A stretch of 64,000 bases of DNA from Desulfovibrionaceae bacterium (GTDB taxonomy: Bacteria > Desulfobacterota > Desulfovibrionia > Desulfovibrionales > Desulfovibrionaceae). Location: positions 75,591 to 139,590 of the forward strand of contig JAVHLG010000002.1 of assembly GCA_031082225.1 (NCBI GenBank), in the 5' to 3' direction. The notes under the pieces were generated by a model. The model ran no database searches and was not told where the DNA came from. It was given only the letters and a program-made list of their open reading frames with translations. Shown in pieces: positions 58,261 to 64,000 of this stretch (positions are counted from its first letter, which is position 1; every line of letters begins with the position of its first letter). Made by a program: the position numbers and the translations under genes.

Positions 58261-59406
58261 ATGAATCCAGCCTGCAAGGACATCACCTCGTTTCTGGTCA
58301 TGGACATCCTGGAAAAGGCCCAGGGCCTGGAGCGCCAGGGGCATCACGTCATCCACCTGGAGATCGGCGAACCCGACTTCGACACCCCGGACTGCGTCAA
58401 GGAGGCCGCCTGCCGGGCCATCCGCGACGGCAAGACCCACTACAGCCACAGCCTGGGCCTGATCGAACTGCGCGAGGCCATCTGCCGCCACTACGCCGCC
58501 GAATACGGGGTCACGGTGAAACCCCAGAACATCGTGGTCACGGGCGGCACCTCGGCGGCCCTGTTCCTCCTGTTTGCGGCCTTTGCCCGGCCAGGCGACG
58601 ACATCTTCCTGACGGACCCGGGCTATGCCTGCTATCCGAACTTCATCCGCTTCACCGGGGCCAATCCGGCCTACATCCCGGTCACCGAGGAGGACGGCTT
58701 CCAGTTCAATCCGGACGTCCTGGCGGCGCGCATCACTGAAAAGACCCGGGCCATCCTGGTCAATTCGCCCGGCAACCCGTCCGGCACCGTGCTCGGCGCG
58801 GACGCCATGCGCCGCATCTGCGGGCTCGGCCCGGTGATCATCTCGGACGAGATCTACCACGGCCTGGTCTACGAGGGGAAAGCCCGCAGCGCCCTGGAAT
58901 TTACGGACAACTGCTTTGTCTTAAACGGCTTTTCCAAGCTGCACGCCATGACCGGGTTTCGGCTGGGCTATCTCATCGCGCCGGAAAAGTACCTGTGCCT
59001 GCTCCAGAAACTGCAGCAGAATTTTTTCATCTGCGCCTCGTCCGTGGCCCAGTGGGCCGGGATCGCGGCCCTGACCGAGGCCGGGCCGGACATCGAGCGC
59101 ATGCGCAAAATCTACGACGAGCGGCGCAGGTTCCTGGTCAAGGGGCTTCGCGAACTGGGTTTCTCCATCCGGGTGGAGCCCACGGGGGCGTTTTACGTGC
59201 TGGTCAACGCCCGGCATCTCGGCGCGGACTCCCTGGCCCTGGCCCACGACATCCTGGAGACGGCCCACCTCGGGGTGACCCCGGGCATCGACTTCGGCCC
59301 GGGCGGCGAGGGACATTTGCGCTTTTCCTACGCCAATTCCCTGGAGAACATCGCCGAGGGGCTCAAAAGGCTCAAGGGGTATATCCAGGGGCGGCGCGCG
59401 GGCTAG
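58261..59406 (+). CDS. PLP-dependent class I/II aminotransferase
   Basis: IHLEIGEPDFDTPDCVKEAA...VNSPGNPSGTVL...ISDEIYHGLVYEGKARSAL...LNGFSKLHAMTGFRLGYLIAP. Confidence 0.93.
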   Translation: MNPACKDITSFLVMDILEKAQGLERQGHHVIHLEIGEPDFDTPDCVKEAACRAIRDGKTHYSHSLGLIELREAICRHYAAEYGVTVKPQNIVVTGGTSAALFLLFAAFARPGDDIFLTDPGYACYPNFIRFTGANPAYIPVTEEDGFQFNPDVLAARITEKTRAILVNSPGNPSGTVLGADAMRRICGLGPVIISDEIYHGLVYEGKARSALEFTDNCFVLNGFSKLHAMTGFRLGYLIAPEKYLCLLQKLQQNFFICASSVAQWAGIAALTEAGPDIERMRKIYDERRRFLVKGLRELGFSIRVEPTGAFYVLVNARHLGADSLALAHDILETAHLGVTPGIDFGPGGEGHLRFSYANSLENIAEGLKRLKGYIQGRRAG

Positions 59407-59718
59407 CGCCGGGGAAAGCATGTGGAGGACGCCTCAGGCGCCATCCCCAAGCCTCCCGTTTCCGTCCCCGCGGGGGACCGGCCGACCGTCCCCCCGGATG
59501 GGGTGGCTGGACCATCTTTTGCATTCCTTTTCCGGAACCCGCAGGGGGGCGACGGTTTCCCGGCGTGCTGTGGACAGCCGCCTGGAATGACGCTACTTCC
59601 GCTTACGCGGATCGCAGCCTGGGCGGCGTCCTCCGATATGTCGCGGGGATGGCCCGGCGCGCAGGATGAGGTTTTGCCGTGGCGCGTGCGCCCGGCGTGA
59701 GGTTTCCCGCAAGCCAGG

Positions 59719-61497
59719 ATGGCGACAATTCCCATGGCCGTCAGTTGGAACATCAAAGTGCTCGACGCCTTCCCGGCGGACTACGCCGGGGAGTTCGTGG
59801 TCCGTTTCGGCCATGTCCCGGTCCCGGACGCCATCGACCCCCGCCTGCTGCACGACATACCCCGGCCATCCCCGGACTCGGCCCAATCCATCACGGCCAC
59901 GCCCCTGGATCTGATGCGCGGCGTGACGTTTCTGGTGGACCCCGGCTGTCCGGATATGGATATGGACGCCGTGACGGACGTGCAGATGGAATACCTGTAC
60001 CGCTACTACAAGGAGGTCGTCCTCCCCGGGAACTCGCCCCTGGCCCCGGCGGCGCAGGGGGTGCGCGGGCAGCAGGCCCCGGAGATCGTGCGCATCCTCA
60101 ACAGGCTGCGGAACATGCCCTACCTGCTGCGCTATCCGCTCACGCGCAGGCTGGCGGCCCAGGACGTCCGCCTGCCGGTGCTGGTCCTTTTGCCCGGGCC
60201 GTCGCTTCCCAGGATCGCGCCGCACCTGCCTGAGCTGGCCCGCAGCCACGTGGTGGTGGCGGTTTCCCGCACCCTCCGGTTTTGCCTGGAGCACGGGGTG
60301 ACGCCGGACTTCGTGGTGCAGCTCGACACCTATCTCATCCAGCGCGGTTTTTACGACGACCTGCCGCCCCTGCCCGACACCACCCTCGTCGCCTTGTCCA
60401 TCAGCCCGGTGTACGGGCTGGCCGACAGGTTCCGGGGCGTGCTGTTCATGGACAGCTTCGATCTGGCCGTTCTGAAAAATCCCTACCGCATGCGCGAGAA
60501 CGGCTTAAGCACCCTCATGGCCTGCATGGGGCTGGCCGAATGCATAAGCGCCCCCTATGCGCTTCTGGTCGGTGCGAACCTGAGCTTTCCCAACGACCAC
60601 CCCTCCTGGCATTATTACAACAGCCCCGGGAGAGGGACGGAGCGCCCGGCCCCGCCCCCCCCCTGCATCCAGGTCTCGGGCGACCGTCTCGTGTTGCGAA
60701 ACCGCGCCTCGCGCCGGGTCTACACCACCCTCATCTTTCTGGCCGTGGCCAGGGAGGCGGAGCGTTTCGCCCTGGACATCGGCCGCACGACAGGCGTCAG
60801 GTTCTACGTGGACACGGATGACGGCATCCTGCCCGGCTCAATTGCGACCCTGCGCCCCGAGGAACTGCTCCAGGCCCCGGCCGTGGACAAAACGGCCCTG
60901 GCGGAAAAAATAGACCGTGCCCTGTCCAGGTCGGAGACCGTGGAACTGATGCGCCTGAAACTGGACTGCGCCAAGGCGGTGCAGGCCCTGGATCAGAATA
61001 TCCTGATCCTGGAGTCGTGCCGGGTGCGAAAGGCCTATGGCGAGGTCGCGGACAATCCCATCGCCCTTTTTGCGCAGCAGGAGCGGGATTTCAATCTTCC
61101 GGCGGACCCCGAGGTCCGGCTGGGATTTTCCGTGCGCATCGCCCGGAAGTGGCGCCAAGCGGCCGTCCAGGTCCGCAACCTGGCCCAGGCGCATATGATC
61201 GCCCGGCGGGGGGGGGCCATTCCCCTGGTCTGCCTGCCCCATGAGGCGGCGGGCCCGTTTGCGGACCTGGCGCGGCTGTTCCCGGGATTCGTCTGGGACG
61301 TCCGGCCCGTGGTGAGCCCCACGGACCGCCAGTGGCCGGTTTTTCCGCGCTCCGTGTTCTACCTGGCCCTGCATCAGACCCTGGCGTCCCTTCAGGTGGC
61401 CTTTGTGACCGCCGCCGTCCGGGAGGTCTACGGCTATCATTTTGAGGTCTACGGCGGAGACAATCTGTACCATCTGGCCCCCCTGCCGCAGGAGTGA
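59719..61497 (+). CDS. DUF115 / MptE-like / motility accessory factor (Maf)-type protein
   Basis: VLLPGPSLPRIAPHLPELARSHVVVAVSRTLRFCLEHGVTPDFVVQLDTYL; GANLSFPNDHPSWHYYN. Confidence 0.78.
   Translation: MATIPMAVSWNIKVLDAFPADYAGEFVVRFGHVPVPDAIDPRLLHDIPRPSPDSAQSITATPLDLMRGVTFLVDPGCPDMDMDAVTDVQMEYLYRYYKEVVLPGNSPLAPAAQGVRGQQAPEIVRILNRLRNMPYLLRYPLTRRLAAQDVRLPVLVLLPGPSLPRIAPHLPELARSHVVVAVSRTLRFCLEHGVTPDFVVQLDTYLIQRGFYDDLPPLPDTTLVALSISPVYGLADRFRGVLFMDSFDLAVLKNPYRMRENGLSTLMACMGLAECISAPYALLVGANLSFPNDHPSWHYYNSPGRGTERPAPPPPCIQVSGDRLVLRNRASRRVYTTLIFLAVAREAERFALDIGRTTGVRFYVDTDDGILPGSIATLRPEELLQAPAVDKTALAEKIDRALSRSETVELMRLKLDCAKAVQALDQNILILESCRVRKAYGEVADNPIALFAQQERDFNLPADPEVRLGFSVRIARKWRQAAVQVRNLAQAHMIARRGGAIPLVCLPHEAAGPFADLARLFPGFVWDVRPVVSPTDRQWPVFPRSVFYLALHQTLASLQVAFVTAAVREVYGYHFEVYGGDNLYHLAPLPQE
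60655..60663 (+). repeat. C9 homopolymer inside the DUF115 CDS
   Basis: GCCCCG-CCCCCCCCC-TGC encoding APPPPC. Confidence 0.95.
61208..61216 (+). repeat. G9 homopolymer inside the DUF115 CDS
   Basis: CGGC-GGGGGGGGG-CCATT encoding RRGGAI. Confidence 0.95.
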
Positions 61498-61501
61498 GGA
61501 C

Positions 61502-62878
61502 ATGGCCGAGAAAGCGTACGCAATCATCCTGGCGGGCGGCGCGGGGGAGCGCATGGAATCCCCGACCCCCAAGCAGTTCCTCAAACTGGCCGGACGCACG
61601 GTCATCGAACACACGCTTGCGGCCTTTGAGAACCATCCGCGTATCGACGGCATCTTCGTGGTCTGCAATCCCAAATACCGCCTGCTGATGGAGGAGCTGC
61701 TGCTGCGCGGTCCGCTCAAAAAGGTCGTCAAGGTGCTGGGCGGCGGGAAAAGCCGGATGGAGAGCTCCCGGGCCGGGGTCTTGGCCGTGCCCGAGGACGA
61801 GGCCAAGGTGCTCCTGCACGACGCCGTGCGGCCGTTCGTTTCGGCGCGCATCATCGACGACTGCATCGACGCCCTGGACCGTTTCGTGGCCGTGGACGTG
61901 GCCATTCCGGCCACGGACACCATCATCGAGGTCAACGACATGGCCTGCATCGCCTCGATCCCCTCGCGCAGCCGCCTGCAACAGGGCCAGACCCCCCAGG
62001 GCTTCCGGGCCGGGGTCATCAAGAAGGCCCACCGCCTGGCGGCCGGGGACCGCTCCATCTCCGTCACCGACGACTGCGGCCTCATCCTGCGCTACGGCCT
62101 GGGGGACATCTATGTGGTGCGCGGCGAAAACAAGAACATCAAGATCACCCACACCGAGGACCTCTTCCTGGCCGACAAGATCTTCCAGATCAACACCGCC
62201 CGGGCCGACTCCCGCATCGACCTGTCCCTGCTCAAGGGCAGGACCGTGGCGGTCTTCGGGGCCTCCCAGGGCATCGGGGCGGCCGTGGCCTACATGGCCC
62301 GGGCCCACGAGGCCCGGGTGCACGGGTTTTCCCGGTCAAGCGGCGTCGACGTCGCGGATGCGGCGGCCGTGGAGGCCGCCCTGTCCGGTGTCGCGCGGGC
62401 CGAGGGCCGCATCGACTATGTGGTCAACACCGCCGCCGTGCTGCGTTTCGGTCGGCTCATGGACCGGCGCATGGCCGAGGTGCGGGCCGAGATCGACACG
62501 AATTTCGTGGGCAACCTCAACGTGGTCCGGGCGGCCCTGCCGCATCTGGCCTCCAGCCGGGGCAGCATCGCCCTTTTCACCTCCAGTTCGTTCACCCGGG
62601 GCCGGGCCCTGTATTCGGTCTATTCCTCGTCCAAGGCGGCCACGGTGAACCTGGTGCAGGCCATCGCCGAGGAGATGGCCGCTGCCGACGTGCGCATCAA
62701 CGCCATCAATCCCGAGCGCACGGCCACGCCCATGCGCACGGAGAATTTCGGCCAGGAACCGCCCGAGACCCTGCTCGACCCGAAGGACGTGGCCGCCGCC
62801 ACCCTGCGCACCCTGCTGTCGCCGTTTTCGGGCATGGTGGTGGACGTGCGCCTGACGGACAGGCCGTGCCAGGCCTAG
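61502..62878 (+). CDS. Bifunctional IspD-type cytidylyltransferase / short-chain dehydrogenase (CDP-ribitol synthesis-like, Bcs1/Acs1-type)
   Basis: N-terminal AIILAGGAGERMESPTPKQFLKLAGRTVIEHTLAAFE; C-terminal SDR AVFGASQGIGAAVAYMA with YSVYSSSKAATVNL. Confidence 0.88.
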   Translation: MAEKAYAIILAGGAGERMESPTPKQFLKLAGRTVIEHTLAAFENHPRIDGIFVVCNPKYRLLMEELLLRGPLKKVVKVLGGGKSRMESSRAGVLAVPEDEAKVLLHDAVRPFVSARIIDDCIDALDRFVAVDVAIPATDTIIEVNDMACIASIPSRSRLQQGQTPQGFRAGVIKKAHRLAAGDRSISVTDDCGLILRYGLGDIYVVRGENKNIKITHTEDLFLADKIFQINTARADSRIDLSLLKGRTVAVFGASQGIGAAVAYMARAHEARVHGFSRSSGVDVADAAAVEAALSGVARAEGRIDYVVNTAAVLRFGRLMDRRMAEVRAEIDTNFVGNLNVVRAALPHLASSRGSIALFTSSSFTRGRALYSVYSSSKAATVNLVQAIAEEMAAADVRINAINPERTATPMRTENFGQEPPETLLDPKDVAAATLRTLLSPFSGMVVDVRLTDRPCQA

Positions 62879-62976
62879 CGGCACAAGAAAACGGCCGTGT
62901 CTCGGATGCGGAAAGATCGTTTCGAGTCGTACCGGATCACGGTGCGATATCACCGTCGAGGACGCCATAGACGCAC

Positions 62977-64000
62977 ATGGAACCAGACCAGATCAGAATC
63001 ATAGCCCGCTTTCTCGCCGAGCGGCCGCGCCAGCCGGAGAACATCGCCTTCGTCAGCGGGGCTGACGGCCAGTTTGCCGGAAACGTCAAATACCTGTTCC
63101 TGCACTTCGCCAGGCACGTCCCGCAGTGCAAAAGCGTTTTCGTGACCACAAGCCCTGATGTGCCCAGGGCCCTGCGGGGCCTGGGCCTTGCGGCGGCCTG
63201 CTTCCCCTCCCAGGATGCCCTGGAGGCCCTGGCCAGGGCCTCGGTGGTGGTGGCCGACGGCTTCCAGTACCGGGAAAAGGGCATGGCGGTGTTCGCCATC
63301 GGCGCGAAGACCGTGCAGTTGTGGCATGGCGTGGGTTTCAAGAAGATAGGATTCGTCGAGGCCGAGACCTCCCTGGATCTGCCGCCCGAGCGGCGGACTT
63401 ACCTGCGGGAGATGTATTCCGGTTACGACGCCGTGGTGTCCACCTCCCCGTTTTATACGGAGCATCTTTTCAAGACGTCGTTCGGAGCCAGGGAGATATG
63501 GGAGACGGGGTACCCCCGCAACGACGTCCTGGTACGCCCGGTCGCCAAAGACGACCTCGTCGGTTGCGACCTGGAGGGCTACGCCCGGGTCCGGGTCCTG
63601 GGCAAACGCTTCCGGCTGTGCCTGTACGCCCCCACGTTTCGGGACGACAGCGGGGATTTCTTTCTGCGCGGTCCGTTATGCTTCGAGTCCCTGTCGCGGT
63701 TCCTCGAGCGGGAGGGTATGGTGCTCTTTCTCAAGATGCACGCCTTCACGGAGGCCCGTCTCGGCAGCGAATTCACGAATATCCAGGTCATCGACCACGC
63801 AAGCGACGTCTATCCGCTGCTGCCGCATTTCTCCTGCCTGATCACGGATTATTCCTCGATCTACATGGATTATCTGCACCTCGACCGTCCCGTGGTGTTT
63901 TTTCCCTTCGACCGGGACGACTACGCCTCCCGGATGCGGGAGTTCCAGTTCGACTACGACGCCATGACTCCGGGCCCCAAGTGTTTCACCCAGGACGATC
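62977..64000 (+). CDS. CDP-glycerol/ribitol phosphotransferase (TagB/TagF-like), truncated by window end
   Basis: Read directly (not in ORF track): MEPDQIRIIARFLAERPRQPENIAFVSGADGQFAGNVKYLFLHFARHVPQ...QLWHGVGFKKIGF...LYAPTFRDDSGDFF...LITDYSSIYMDYLHLDRPVVFFPFDRDDY; open to the last base. Confidence 0.9.
   Translation, partial: MEPDQIRIIARFLAERPRQPENIAFVSGADGQFAGNVKYLFLHFARHVPQCKSVFVTTSPDVPRALRGLGLAAACFPSQDALEALARASVVVADGFQYREKGMAVFAIGAKTVQLWHGVGFKKIGFVEAETSLDLPPERRTYLREMYSGYDAVVSTSPFYTEHLFKTSFGAREIWETGYPRNDVLVRPVAKDDLVGCDLEGYARVRVLGKRFRLCLYAPTFRDDSGDFFLRGPLCFESLSRFLEREGMVLFLKMHAFTEARLGSEFTNIQVIDHASDVYPLLPHFSCLITDYSSIYMDYLHLDRPVVFFPFDRDDYASRMREFQFDYDAMTPGPKCFTQDD

Noticed and set aside
62336-62968. 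210-aa minus-strand ORF near the CDP-ribitol fusion gene
   Set aside because: Antisense to the SDR half of the fusion; no motifs.

Overview
The window is a GC-rich chromosomal segment that looks like a Desulfovibrio-type sulfate reducer. This assignment is inferred from gene content and not proven. I support about 50 CDSs. Housekeeping and ordinary genes include lepA, lepB, a YifB/ComM ATPase, trkA/trkH, ftsE/ftsX, a B12-dependent ribonucleotide reductase, mscL, a HicAB pair, rarD and a cobaltochelatase. There is an unusually dense set of hybrid sensor kinases: four complete and one truncated PAS protein, two of them next to orphan periplasmic binding proteins. An ABC-type capsule export / KDO operon (kpsE-M-T, kdsA-B-D; 20.3-25.5 kb) is followed about 34 kb later by a cluster resembling a polyol-phosphate polymer pathway: a DUF115/Maf-like gene, an IspD-SDR fusion, and a CDP-glycerol/ribitol phosphotransferase running off the window end. 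The observation I consider most novel is a short shared C-terminal tail (AVPAxxxLLLGx-like) on three otherwise unrelated exported proteins: an FG-GAP propeller, a BNR-type lipoprotein and a papain-like protease. I also note two small ORFs missed or buried in the ORF track, two 9-nt homopolymer tracts in one glycosylation-type gene, and several unexplained palindromes and repeats. No CRISPR array, tRNA, rRNA or intact mobile element was seen.
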